Source of the DNA: Oidiodendron maius Zn | Lineage: Eukaryota; Ascomycota; Leotiomycetes; Myxotrichaceae | DNA length: 64,000 nt | NCBI GenBank assembly: GCA_000827325.1 | Contig: KN832883.1 | Span: forward strand, 1,112,215-1,176,214 | Direction of reading: 5' to 3' | Notes under the pieces: model-generated | The model's database searches: none | Told to the model about the DNA's origin: nothing | Seen by the model: only the letters and a program-made list of their open reading frames with translations | Program-made: the position numbers and the translations under genes | Shown here: positions 34,701-46,830 of the stretch, piece by piece | Layout of the letters: each line of letters opens with the position of its first letter | Numbering within the stretch: position 1 is the stretch's first letter

Positions 34701-36172
34701 AGAAGAGAATGGCGCCCAGATTGTCTGTTCTCCGAAAGGATATGAAACGCTTTTACTATCAGTGCCCAGACAAAGAGACACAAATGTCTTCCGAGCTTTT
34801 GAGAGAGGGAGAGGAGGCCCCTACGATAATCTCAGACAGAGCAGGAGGAAGGAGAGAACGTCAGCCATACTCATATCAAGGTGTAAACTCAGTATATTGA
34901 TTATGGAGAAGCTTGTCTTCTAGCATTATAGATTTACAGTAAGCGCATATATCCCCCTATGAACTGTGGTCGTAAACTCAATGCATAAGCTCCGTGCTCA
35001 TATCACCACTGCTTCATAGTTATATTGACTTGATGCAAAGGGAGTTCATGATATACGCGCCTGACGCCCCGATATCACCAACATTATTTATAACGATCAT
35101 TAGCCAGCACTGCCAGCTTGCCAGGACTGACAACACAGCTCTGTGAGAGTCAGAAGTATAAATATATCTATATATATATACAATTTGGTGCTGGCGCTCT
35201 CTATAGTCTCTGCTGCCGAAGGTACTGTGCTATCACAGGGTGCATATGATTGATAGGTACCCTTGCAAGTGGTTACTGTACAGACGAAATGAAGGAAATT
35301 CCAAACAAGAGGGTGTGGTCTTTTACCATTTTCAGAAGAAAGCGAGAAATGCAAGGACAACTTTTCTATTACTGTAAGTGATCCTCTTTATCTAGAGATA
35401 AGCTGGAAGAGAAGAAATAATAGTATCCTATCTGATTATTCAGTTTTGATTTAAATATTTTCTCTCCCCTTCCTAGGTGTATAGTCTGATACTTGTGAGG
35501 CATAGAAAATTAGTTTTGGTGGATGATGCATAATTGCATAGCTACCTTCGTAACGGTAAATGAATAATATGAACCGTCTATTTTAAGCGATCAATCTACT
35601 AACAACAAGCCAGTAAATATTACGTTTTTCAACAGGCATAATAACTGCCGGGGTTGTATAGCCACAACCCCATCCTCGTTTAGGAAGCCAAGCCCTGCGA
35701 TATTCTACAAATACGACCAGCAATTTCCACATTTTTTGTCTAATTCAGAGTGCTACACCTTCGACTTGAGGGAGGGTATTACTTTTAGTATAGTTAATGG
35801 CTAGAATTAGAAGATTATTTATTTGAAAGCCTCATAACATATGTGCATAACTTAATATAAGATCAAAGATGCGTCGGAGAAATGCTAGAGCCCAATTTAT
35901 TCAGGAGAACATGGAGCTTTACGTACAGGATTAGACATGCGGTCGTATTGTCTTCCCCTGCCAAGTCTGCAATTACCGACCAGCTTTTCCACCCTTGATC
36001 TGTGGGCTCGACTCACCGAAACGGTTTTATCACGGGTATAACATAAGGCGCCTCCTTTGCTTCTATTCTATGATCCTAATCCTCAATCCACATAACAAAA
36101 TTAGTTCGTCCTCCACGTCACAGACATCGTTAATATTCTGTCATTACTCCCAATCAACAGCACAATATCAAA
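34701..36172. other. intergenic; contains a small copia LTR-like scrap
   Basis: Around 34876-34904, ATCAAGGTGTAAACTCAG and then TATATTGATTAT resemble the copia LTR (ATCAAGGTGAAACTCAG). Otherwise AT-rich with no gene found. Confidence 0.35.
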
Positions 36173-36775
36173 ATGCTGAAATCAAAGCTCCTGTCCGCTA
36201 TACCGCTGCTGATACTAGCCAAGGTCGCCATCGCCGTCGACTGCTCCACCCACAGCTTCACCACCTGCGGTGATGGCATTGTCCACTGGTACGACCCTGA
36301 TACTGGCGAAATCTGCGATCCTCTTGACTGCGGAGGCGGTCGAGCCCCTCCCAAAACTGACGTCCCTGGCTGCCCGCTCTACACAGGAACTGAGGTTCCC
36401 ACGATTTCATATCTCTCCTGTTGGACACCCTCAGCTTCCGCGTCTCCAACTGTCGCTAAAGCCATAACGACGGACGTTGCGCCGGCCGAGACAAGCTCCG
36501 CTCCCTCTATGCCTCCTTCCACCACCCCTTCTACCGCTCCTTCTACCACAATATCCTCCCTCTCGACGACACAAGTAACTTCTAGAAGCACCACGAGTCC
36601 TTCGACCACACCACCCGCTAGTCTCTCGACAAAAGCCCAAACTACGAGCAATGGGACGCTCAGCATAAATAGCACTCCTTCTGCGCCAACATCCACACCT
36701 AATGCAGGAAGTTTTCTAGGCGGTTCGCTGATAGTTGTTGTCGGGGCAGCGATTGCTGCTGTCCTGATGGCATAA
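36173..36775 (+). CDS. small GPI-anchored cell-wall protein
   Basis: Predicted 200 residues, one exon, ATG at 36173. It has a signal peptide (MLKSKLLSAIPLLILAKVAIA) and a Cys-bearing domain with WYDPDTGEICDPLDCGGGRA and PPKTDVPGCPLYTGTE. A Ser/Thr/Pro-rich stalk follows, and the C-terminal hydrophobic GPI signal is GGSLIVVVGAAIAAVLMA after a small-residue site near NAGS. The DCGGGRAPPKT motif is shared by a widespread fungal wall-protein family, often labelled 'siderophore biosynthesis' in databases without solid basis. Function unknown; a surface location is well supported. Confidence 0.8.
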   Translation: MLKSKLLSAIPLLILAKVAIAVDCSTHSFTTCGDGIVHWYDPDTGEICDPLDCGGGRAPPKTDVPGCPLYTGTEVPTISYLSCWTPSASASPTVAKAITTDVAPAETSSAPSMPPSTTPSTAPSTTISSLSTTQVTSRSTTSPSTTPPASLSTKAQTTSNGTLSINSTPSAPTSTPNAGSFLGGSLIVVVGAAIAAVLMA

Positions 36776-37046
36776 GAATCCGACAATACTTATAAATGGC
36801 GTGTAGAATGAGATAAATCACTGTATAAAGGGGAGGGGTGGCAGGCAAACACTGTATATATATGTTTATAGACGGTAATATAATTATGCAAAATCGTGAC
36901 TAATGCCTATTGCATTTCAAGTGTGGTAACCGTGGTAATACTATTTTTGGCTAATAGTAAGTAGATATTAGTTATTATCTGGATTTAGTAAGTATTTACT
37001 AAATTTATAGAGTATATTTATTAATTATCTAGTATATATATACTCT
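36776..37046. other. intergenic flank before the transposon island
   Basis: Increasingly AT-rich; no feature. Confidence 0.4.
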
Positions 37047-37327
37047 TGAGCGGAGGTTCAGGTTAATGCGCAGGTTGTAGTTGGATATCAAGGTGAAACT
37101 CAGTTATATTGACTATAGGCTTTCGGCATAGCAGAATGCCGAAAGCAGTGGATAACTTAAGTGATGCAGAGACAACTAACTAAGCATAGCTACACTGGAG
37201 TAAAGGCCCCTTTATATAGACTTATTCAACCTCTTATTGACTTATATAAATCCTCTGAATCCTGGATCCTAAAGGATATCCTGAATCCTAAGGGATATGT
37301 CATGCAAGCTTGAGGCCCTGATCAATA
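37047..37327 (-). repeat. copia 3' LTR (minus-strand element)
   Basis: 281 bp. In minus orientation it begins TATTGATCAGGGCCTCAAGC and ends CTCCGCTCA. A polypurine tract (CAGGGGAG on the minus strand) abuts its inner edge at 37328. It contains a perfect hairpin, GGCTTTCGGCAT...ATGCCGAAAGC, at about 37118-37146. It has exactly the length of the LTR at 55569-55849. Confidence 0.85.
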
Positions 37328-38478
37328 CTCCCCTGGCTGTAAGCATATATACACTTCTGAGTAAAAAACACCTTGAATACCCTCCTTATTTGACCTCCTT
37401 TACCAGCATCAGGAGTTGTATAAACCTCGCATGCGCTGGTGGCTTTAGAGCCTTTGTTAGTCCGTCAGCTGGTATACGATCTGTAGGTATATAAGCTAGC
37501 TGTAGCCTGCCTTCTTCAACCTCCTGGCATATTAAGTGGTAGCGGACAGCTATATACTTGCTTCTGCAACGAAAAGTAGGGTTCTCAGCTAGTGAGAGTA
37601 CTCCCTGATTATCACCTAATAAGGTGATATATTTAAGGTCTTGTCCTGTATAATTCAGTCCCTCTAGGAGGTAACGAATCCAGGTTGCCTCTTTAGCTGT
37701 TTCTGATATAGCTATATACTCAGCCTCTATACTAGACTAAGCAACTACCAACTATTGCTTTGATTGCTATATTACTGGTCCTCCTGCTACAAAGGTTATA
37801 TATCTACTAGTCGACCTATATGTATCACGGTCCCTAGTATAGTCTGAGTCTATATACAGTCGAATATCCAGGTTATACAGGCTGTATTTCAGCCCTCCAA
37901 GGATAATCCTATATATTATAGTCCCCTTAAGGTATTATAGAACCCTCTTAGCTGACTTAATATAAGCTGGTACTGGATTAACTAGGAATCGTGATAATAT
38001 AGAGGCTATAAATGCAATATTATACCTTGTTTAAGTGGCTAGGTAGTTGATTTGCCTGATCAGAGACTGATAGAGCTTGATTTAATCCTCGGAGGCTGTT
38101 CCCTGGTAAGGGACTAGCGATTCGCTAGCTCCTGGATCAAGGGGTATTGATATAGCTCTATATTCTAGTATACTATACTGATCTAGGGTCTTATATATAT
38201 ATATATCCTGATAGAGGGTAATCTAGTGTCTCTATCTATCCTATATAAACCTGACCCTTAAGAAGTATTAGCACTAGTCTAGGTCCTTTATATTAAAGAC
38301 TTCTAATAGCTACTGCTTTAGCTTCTCAAGCTCCTCTTTTTATAGTCTAATTAGCAGGAAATTATCTATATATATAATGATTATCAAGCCTATATTAGTA
38401 TATCGATATATATATTAATCTATAACTAAGGGCAGGTATCCTAGCCTTTTAAGTGCTGCTTTTAGGGTAAGTTGCTAG
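37328..38478 (-). pseudogene. Ty1/copia pol, 3' part (RT C-terminus, RNase H)
   Basis: Minus-strand translation gives LAYIPTDRIPADGLTKALK with PPAHARF just inside the LTR (copia RNase H end) and IIYIDNFLLI near 38345-38395, in the place of the RT YVDD box. Many stop codons are present. The frame runs to 38478 where the hAT element is inserted and resumes at 47606. Confidence 0.8.
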
Positions 38479-38689
38479 GCTGCGCAATGGGTACCCATGG
38501 GTAACCCATCAAGGATGACTACCCACCTACTGGGTACCCAACCCAACTGGGTGGGTAGTATAAAATATAACTACCTATCCAGTGGGTACCTATGGGTACC
38601 CATTATTTCAGACATATAACTATATGTGATTTAATATAGTAATCTTTATACTACTTTTATTTAAGCTCTTCAATTAAAGGCTATATACA

Positions 38690-39204
38690 TAAATTTAGCC
38701 TTAATAATTAATATCAAAATTGTATAATTATTCTAGTCTATATAATGTATACCTTAAGTATATATAGGGACATGTCTGCAACTAGTATTACTATAAAGAT
38801 TACTATATATATATATATATTGTATAGCGACACTATAATCTAATATAAAACCAACCCCGCGAACACCGCAACTATAGCAGATTGGTACAACCCTGAACAC
38901 TGATACACTCAGTTCAAGGCTAAGAATACCTCCAAGCCCAAGGAGCTGTACCGCTACCGTAAGGAGTAATAGGTTGAGATCAGGAAAGCCAAGCGTAAGG
39001 AGAACCTTATAAAGAGGCGATATATCACTATATGTATATTTAATTAATAATTATAATAATTCGTCTCTTATTATATTAAGTAATCTTATAGTAATCTTTA
39101 TAGTAATACTAGTTGTAGCTATATCTCTATATATACTTAAGGTATATATTATATAGACTAGAATAATTATATAATTTTGATATTAATTATTAAGGCTTAA
39201 TTTA
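38690..39204. repeat. 115-bp inverted repeat with 285-bp spacer
   Basis: Arms 38690-38804 and 39090-39204 are near-exact reverse complements (for example GGTATACATTATATAGACTA against GGTATATATTATATAGACTA). The spacer is clearly richer in G+C and encodes a protein-like stretch (DWYNPEH, then TQFKAKNTSKPKELYRYRKE) on the plus strand. It could be a small nested element or an exon flanked by related intron sequence. Confidence 0.75.
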
Positions 39205-39359
39205 TATATTACTATAAACTTAGCTAGTGCAAATTAGATTTATATTAGGTAAGGGATAGGTTAATATAAATATTATTATAAAATCAATGAAGTATTTAAT
39301 GTATACTTATTAATATCCTATAATTAAGTATATACTTGGCCAACTTTCTTATATTCTAG

Positions 39360-39850
39360 CATTCCTAGTCTTATTTGCTGGATAAGAAGTATATCCTTTT
39401 ATTGAATTGTAACTCTCTTAGCATATATTGCTGCCAGATTGGTTACTATAAATATTAGTATAATTAATAAAGAAGATATAAGTAATACTTACACTCGAAT
39501 TTATAAACTAATGCTACCTCTGCAGCTTCTTGTAGAGTATAACAAGCAGCTTCTTGGAATCGATATAATCTATTGATTTGGTTGTCTAAGGCGATTCTAT
39601 TTGTAATTTCCCTAACTATACGCCTAAATGGTGCCTTCAGAATAAGGAGCTTGGTGGACTTTTGATAATATCTGATTTCATATAGAGTATAGACTAAACC
39701 AGTCAGTAACTTATAGTAATCTTTATATTAATTGATATTACTTACATTTTTGTTTTTTATACTTTAAGATCAGGGCCTTTCTTGCTTCTTTAGTCTCTAG
39801 CTTTATTATAGGGTATGTTTTAGATAGAGGAAAGAGTATAGTTTTGCCTC
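39360..39850 (-). pseudogene. histone H3-like gene, copy A (decayed)
   Basis: Minus-strand exons: N-terminal part about 39838-39737; core 39709-39493; C-terminal from 39445 to about 39360; introns about 27 and 47 bp by eye. The core reads [19 protein letters not shown] then [14 protein letters not shown] and [14 protein letters not shown], colinear with the histone-fold alpha-N, alpha-1 and alpha-2 helices of H3. After the intron comes TNLAAIYAKRVTIQ-stop-KDI, matching the H3 alpha-3 region. The N-tail is basic (KLETKEARKALILKYKKQK) but diverged. One in-frame TAA stands where H3 has a Met or Pro. Identification rests on pattern matching by eye but spans the whole fold. Confidence 0.8.
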
Positions 39851-40489
39851 CTATAACTGGACCAGAATAGGTTTTGGTCCTAGCCCTATAAAAGTTAGTA
39901 GTGTTTTGTTATAGAGGTAATTATACTTATATTTTGTAGTAATCTTTCTAGTAATATATTTAGATCAAAAAGACTGGCTAGTTAAAGTAGATTAGAGTAA
40001 AAGTGAAAAATAGATATCTAGTAAGAAGAAGATTAAAGCTATCTAGCCCTATAGAGGTTAGCGGTATTTCATTATTGGGTTAATTTTCTTATGATTTATA
40101 GTAATCTTTCTAGTAATATACTTAGATAAAAAAGGCTAGCTAGTTAAAGTTAGTTGTTATAAAAGTGAAAAAATAGATATCTAGTAAGAAGGAGATTAAA
40201 GCTATCTAGCCCTATAGAGATTAGCGGTATTTCATTATTAGGTTAATTTTCTTACTATTTGTAGTAATCTTTCTAGTAATATGCCCTGATTAGAGCTATA
40301 TATTAGCTGGAGCAATGTTATAGTAAAGGGTATAATATTATAGTAAAGGTAAGGATAAATATAGAAAGAAAGGTGATTTAGACAAGATGTCTATATAAGA
40401 GGATAAAATTATTAGACATTAAGACTAGTACCTGTATTTTTGGCCACTAATCTAACTATAACACTCTTCTACTAGCTTATACCCTAGTA

Positions 40490-40990
40490 TACCCTCTCTT
40501 ATGCTTTGTACCAGCTTTATATCCTTTTACTGAATTGTAATTCTCTTGGTATAGATTGTAGCCAGATTTATTACTATAAATATTAGTATAAAAGATAAAA
40601 TTAACCAGATAATTATATACTTACACTTAAACTTGTTCACTAATGCTGCCTCTGTTACCTCTTGTAATGCCTCTAGTATAAAAGCTTAGATATAATAGTA
40701 TTGTCTAACAGTAATGCTATATATTATCTCTCTTACTAGTTATACAAATAGTGCCTTTGGAATCAAGAGGTCAATAGATCTTTGATGTTTTTGTATCTCT
40801 TGAAGTATATATACTATATATAGAGTCAGTATAATTATAGTAACTATTATAGTAATATTGATTATGTACTATATTGACTAATGCAATATCGCCTTTTTGG
40901 ACCTGCTCTAGTGCTATTTGAGGGTGCTATACTAGGCAAGGTTTTACTAGCTCTAGTCTTAGCATTGACTTTTCAACGATGTTAACATAA
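40490..40990 (-). pseudogene. histone H3-like gene, copy B (decayed)
   Basis: A second copy about 1.1 kb from copy A, same strand. Basic N-tail AKTRASKTLPSIAPSN then STRAGPKRRY; core LQEIQKHQRSIDLLIPKALF then LVREI and LEALQEVTEAALVNKFK. The intron is 40574-40624 (51 bp, GTAAGT...TTTATAG), then INLATIYTKRITIQ-stop-KDIKL with QSIRE. The intron sits at the same codon as in copy A, so the two copies share one ancestor. Stop codons at CAA/CAG-like positions fit RIP. Copies A and B differ enough not to be a recent duplication. Confidence 0.82.
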
Positions 40991-41449
40991 TCGGGCCCTA
41001 TTAGTATAAATATTAGTATAAATATATATACAGGAAGTAAAGGGTCTGATTACTTATATATTTGTTATATAATAGCAGCTTTAATAGGTAATTGTAGTGT
41101 AGGTTAGCCAAATAAGAAGTTGCTTGTATTAAAAGTTGTTATATAGAAGGGATAGAAGTGATATATAACAATATCATGTATTATATAATTGTTATAATTA
41201 TATAATCCTATTGGTTATACGATACTAGTGAATACTGCCTACTATAACCTTATTTCTTAGACTAATTAGCTTCTAGACCTTACAACTATATCACCTCTTA
41301 TAATATATATCTTCAGAGCCTGCTACACGATTATAACACGATAGACCAAAGCTAACCTTCTATAAGTATAACCCTTATTATAGTAATCTTTATACTAATA
41401 GTATATAAAGAATCCTTGAAAGCATAAAGCTTCCAATAAGCTGTTAACT

Positions 41450-42560
41450 AATATAAATACAGTAAAGGTCAGATAAAGAAATAAGTATATTGCCTAGGAT
41501 CCAATTTAAGATAAAGTAGAGAAAGCTAAGCATATAGATTAGGGTACAATTATATATACTAAGAAGAAGCTAGTCCAGATATAGGAGTATCAAGATACGA
41601 CTAAGGAGAAGAAGTAGTAGCTTATTGATAAGTCTACTTATAAAGTTATACTTTGATAGTAAGTGTTTCACTTAGATTATAGTAATATTTATACTAACCT
41701 GTTGTATAATAGCTCCTGCAAGGGAAAGGATATAAAATCAGTTATAATAAAGCTAGGCTAGAGTGATAAAGGAGGCCTTTATACTATAACTGATAATTGT
41801 AATCTTGCTTGGGAGGACATTGATTACAAGTCTGATAATGAATATAAGTTTGAGATAAGATAGTATTAAGATAAGAGAGCGAATAATGACCTTATACCAG
41901 AAGCCCTCTCTAAGGAGGAATTGATATTAAGTGGTATAAATGCAAAGAAAGTATTTAGCTAGGTAAATAATAAGATTATTATAAATATTACTATATACTA
42001 ATAATAAATAGAAGCAGAAAGAACTTGAGTTTAAAATTTAGTATAGAACCTGGCTTCGATATAAGAGATCTTTATTCCGAAAGATTCGAAAGCTTACAAA
42101 TAGTGGCTGGGAGTATATCTTATAAGCTAGTCCTCTATATATTAATGAGTCCAAGTAAGTTATATTCTATTTATAGTAATATTTATAGTAACTAATTAAA
42201 CTAACGTTTTATAGTGTATTTCATGACTATATAGGCCTAGACAAATTCTTTATAACTAGCAAAAAGGGGATCTGGAAGAATTGTATAATATAGAATAAGG
42301 AAGATAATGATCCTAAATAGGCTACCTTACCAGGTCCTGCTGATTGGTGGCTAGAGGATATTGATAGTACTGGATTTTGCTTCTCTGATAAGAAATCTGG
42401 TTATTTTAATGCCTATAAGATGATTCATAAGAAGCAGGTCCCTAATAATGGATTATATAAGAGGATTTTCCCCTCTAGCACTAATCTCCTCTTGATATCT
42501 AAGAGCTTGATTTCAGATATAGCCTTGACTAGCTTTCTTAGGCTTTAGATAGACAGAATA
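41450..42560 (+). pseudogene. unrecognised multi-exon cargo gene of the hAT element
   Basis: Plus-strand protein-like segments separated by intron-like sequences: WEDIDYKSDNEYKFEIR and SKEELILSGINAK at 41810-41950, a segment at 42010-42165, then after an intron (GTAAGT at 42158 to TTTATAG about 42211) GLDKFFITSKKGIWKN, GPADWWLEDID and STGFCFSDKKSGYFNAYK. It has several stop codons. I do not recognise the family; it could be an accessory transposition protein or captured host gene. Confidence 0.45.
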
Positions 42561-42945
42561 CAAGTCCTATTCCTTATAATAATCTTTATACTAACTACTC
42601 TAGTTATTATACTAGTATTATTTCAGTAATGATATTCTTACTAACTAGATAACTGAAATAGATACAGTAAGCTATTCTATACTAATACTTATACTAACCC
42701 TATTTCTATACTCTAGTCTTATTCAAGTATAGTCTAATAGAAATACTCTTATAGTATATAAGTTTTAATATTGTTTAGAGATTATACTAATTAATATAGT
42801 AATTATAGCTTTAATTATACTATATATATTATTATCTGTAATATAACTAGGGTTTGAATTTTAATCTAATAAGAATCTCCTATAAGATAAAGATTTAAAA
42901 TAAAGGAGAAAAGCTATACTGATTATAGCTCTATTCTCTTTACTT

Positions 42946-43830
42946 NNNNNNNNNNNNNNNNNNNNNNNNNNNNNNNNNNNNNNNNNNNNNNNNNNNNNNN
43001 NNNNNNNNNNNNNNNNNNNNNNNNNNNNNNNNNNNNNNNNNNNNNNNNNNNNNNNNNNNNNNNNNNNNNNNNNNNNNNNNNNNNNNNNNNNNNNNNNNNN
43101 NNNNNNNNNNNNNNNNNNNNNNNNNNNNNNNNNNNNNNNNNNNNNNNNNNNNNNNNNNNNNNNNNNNNNNNNNNNNNNNNNNNNNNNNNNNNNNNNNNNN
43201 NNNNNNNNNNNNNNNNNNNNNNNNNNNNNNNNNNNNNNNNNNNNNNNNNNNNNNNNNNNNNNNNNNNNNNNNNNNNNNNNNNNNNNNNNNNNNNNNNNNN
43301 NNNNNNNNNNNNNNNNNNNNNNNNNNNNNNNNNNNNNNNNNNNNNNNNNNNNNNNNNNNNNNNNNNNNNNNNNNNNNNNNNNNNNNNNNNNNNNNNNNNN
43401 NNNNNNNNNNNNNNNNNNNNNNNNNNNNNNNNNNNNNNNNNNNNNNNNNNNNNNNNNNNNNNNNNNNNNNNNNNNNNNNNNNNNNNNNNNNNNNNNNNNN
43501 NNNNNNNNNNNNNNNNNNNNNNNNNNNNNNNNNNNNNNNNNNNNNNNNNNNNNNNNNNNNNNNNNNNNNNNNNNNNNNNNNNNNNNNNNNNNNNNNNNNN
43601 NNNNNNNNNNNNNNNNNNNNNNNNNNNNNNNNNNNNNNNNNNNNNNNNNNNNNNNNNNNNNNNNNNNNNNNNNNNNNNNNNNNNNNNNNNNNNNNNNNNN
43701 NNNNNNNNNNNNNNNNNNNNNNNNNNNNNNNNNNNNNNNNNNNNNNNNNNNNNNNNNNNNNNNNNNNNNNNNNNNNNNNNNNNNNNNNNNNNNNNNNNNN
43801 NNNNNNNNNNNNNNNNNNNNNNNNNNNNNN
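42946..43830. other. assembly gap, 885 N
   Basis: Unknown bases inside the hAT element; part of the transposase 5' region may be lost here. Confidence 0.99.
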
Positions 43831-44599
43831 CTTAATAGTTATAATATACTACTATATCTTTATTATATATAAAAGATAATACAGGTTTCTTTTTTAAAAT
43901 ACTAGAATAGCTAGATTTTTATATCTATTATTAATAAAAGAGAGAGGAGAAGAAGGGGGGGGGGGTATCCCTTATTCAGTTAATATATAACTTTATGAAT
44001 ATATTCAACAATTAATTAAGATATATTATTGGATCGCTTATCCCTGTTAGTTATAGGTTTTTATACCAGATAAAGGGATAATATAAGGTATAAGGTTAAG
44101 GTCTTTATACGGAATATATAGGATATAGTTAAGACACTAGTATAATATACTAGTTATAATAACCTCTGGATTATAGAAGGGAGACTAGTCCTCTCTAAGA
44201 GTTCTATAAGAAATAATCTGTATTTAAATGAAGTTAAGACTATAATAATACTAATACCCTGGTTATAGTAATCTTTATAGTAACCCTATTATAAACTATA
44301 GAATTAAGTATATATATATAATAGTATTCTTATAGCTATATATCCTCTTTCTATTAAACTGCTATCTTTATAGATACTTCTGTTTATTATTACTTCTAAG
44401 CCTTATCAAGAATCAATTTGTCTATAATAGCTACCTTATTATCAGAAGTATTATTCGATTTCTTAGTTTAATCTAATGATATAGTAGTAAATAAAGCTGG
44501 CCTGCTATAAATTAGGCCTAGAAATAACTTCTTTTAATGGTTAAGGGAATGCTACTAATCATTTCTCTATTAGTAGAGGGAAACCATCTAGATAGTTTA

Positions 44600-46830
44600 A
44601 TAAAACAATATATCTTTCTTAGATATAACAAAACAAATTGGATAGGACTCTTTATATAGGGTTTTAGAGATATAGAAAAAGTTTTATTAAGCTATATCTT
44701 ATATAACTAGTAAGCTAGTAGTTATATATCAGAGGTATTATACTATACTTATATATCTAAAGGTTAAGAATATAGAGACTTCTATACTAAGGAAACACCT
44801 TTTATTAGTCTAGTATAGGAGGGAGCTTAGGGATAGCTCTTAATCCTTAATCTCGAGTTTTATATAGGTATATCTCTAGCTACTATAAATATTACTATAA
44901 ATATTACTATAAACACTAATCTACTCCTATAGCCAGTATTGACTTTCAATCAATTAGATTTCTATAATCAAATTCTTATAATAATTATTTCAATATAAAT
45001 CCCTTTCTGGTTAGTTGAAAATACTGAATAGAAGAGGCTTGCTTTAATGTAAAACCTATAATATCTACTCTTAAGTATAACTACTATTTGAAACTGCCTA
45101 ATAACCTAGCTTAAACAAGTTGAAGCCACCTTCTTATAAGATATTGTTCCTAAAGCTAAAGTCTTATTATCACTTAATTGCTAGTCTAGCTTAACACGGT
45201 TATCCTTTATAGCAATTATAGCCTATTATATTAATAAAGATTAGTATCTATATAAAGAGCTAATTGGTTTTGAAAATTTAATAGATATATATTCTAGGAG
45301 CAAGCTTACTAAGGTTGTTAATAATATAGTCATGAAATATCGGCTATAAAGTCAAGTAATCTCTATTATAACTAATAATGCAAGTAATAATAGCTCTCTT
45401 GTTTTAGAGCTTAATTCTATAATCTATACTACCTTAAAAAAGAAACTAGTTATATTTGATAATAAAATCCAGTATATTCTCTGCCTTTTGTATATTATCT
45501 AATTAGTACTATAGGTATTATTAGGGAAGATCTAGATTTAGCTAAAAAACAAAGTCTTCTTAAGAGACTAGGAAAAGGTATAGCAATTAAGTAACCTTGA
45601 TCAAATTACTACTACTGAAAATAGAGGTATTCTATATACCTTAGCTAAGGTAAGTATTACTATTATTATAGTAATATTTATAGTAATTATATAATATAGC
45701 TTTATAAACTTGCTATTCTTGTTAATTCAAGTGCTTAGCAGAAGTGGTGGTTTGAAAAGCTTTAGATTCAATATAATGAGATTAAATAAAGATTAGCTCT
45801 AGTTCTATAGCTTATTATAGATGTTTCGACCTGATAGGATTCAATAGGGCTTATGATAATTTGTGCCCTCTACCTTTATTATATAATTAATTAGTATATA
45901 AAGTCATTTAAATATATAACCCTATTTGCCTTATCTAGATCTAAATAGAAGAAGATTAAGTATTTAGTTAATATTGTATAGCTCTTTAACTTCCTTACTA
46001 CAAATATCGGAAGAACTAAGAGTATTACCTTCCCTTATATATTATTAATATATAATCTTCTCTTTAAGCGGCTTACTGAATCTTGATAGCAGCTTGAAAC
46101 AAAGCTTATAACTTCTCTATAGATAGAGGAGTTAATAGCTAGTATTAATACAGCTAAGGCAAAACTCAACAAGTATTATTATAAAGTTTATACTAATCTT
46201 GGAAGTCTCTATAGGATTAGGGTATTACTAAACCCTAAACTAAAAGTAGAGAGTTTTAATTAGGATTACTACTAGCTTGATTATAATATAAAAGCATAGG
46301 ATATTAAGTTTGAACAATAATTACAAAGTCTCTATTCTAGAGACTATATATACTAAGACTAATAGAATACTGATTAGCTACAAGTACTTTAATATTAGAA
46401 TAAAGACCCCCTTATAGTATTATTAGATATTAATCAGCTTAGTTGTAATATATAGACAGATAATTCAGAAACAACCAATATAGAAGAAGTATTAGAGTGG
46501 CTTATAATAAGTAAGTTTTTATAGTAATATTTATAGTAACCTACTATTAGTATATACTAATACAAAATACAGGACTAGATAATAGACTACTACTTGAAGT
46601 ATAGAAATCTCTTGAATACTAACTTCCTAGCCTTACTGCTATAGCTCGAGACTTACTAGCTATTCTAATAGCTAGTGTTGGGATTAAATATATATTTAAT
46701 TATATATATAATATATACTATTATCAATACAGCCAATTAAAACCTGATACTATTCAAGCATTAATACTTCTTTATTACTATCAGCAATCAATTTCATATA
46801 TAGATAAGCTTTGAAGTACTCTTAGTCTAA
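44600..46830 (+). pseudogene. hAT transposase (RIP-decayed)
   Basis: Plus-strand fragments in family order: ELIGFENLIDIYSRSKLTKV and SIITNNASNN (about 45250-45400), WWFEKL and LIIDVST-x-x-DSIGLMI (about 45740-45860; DVPTRWNST in intact hATs), and the C-terminal dimerisation domain LTAIARDLLAILIASVGIKY with QALILLYYYQQSI (about 46630-46800). Introns are visible, e.g. GTAAGT at 46510 to ACAG about 46572. Stops are almost all TAG/TAA at CAG/CAA/TGG-like positions. It cannot be functional. Cut-and-paste transposition is the family role. Confidence 0.85.

Noticed and set aside
43930-43975. Poly-G run near 43960 as a functional signal
   Set aside because: Low-complexity run close to an assembly gap; likely sequence-quality related.
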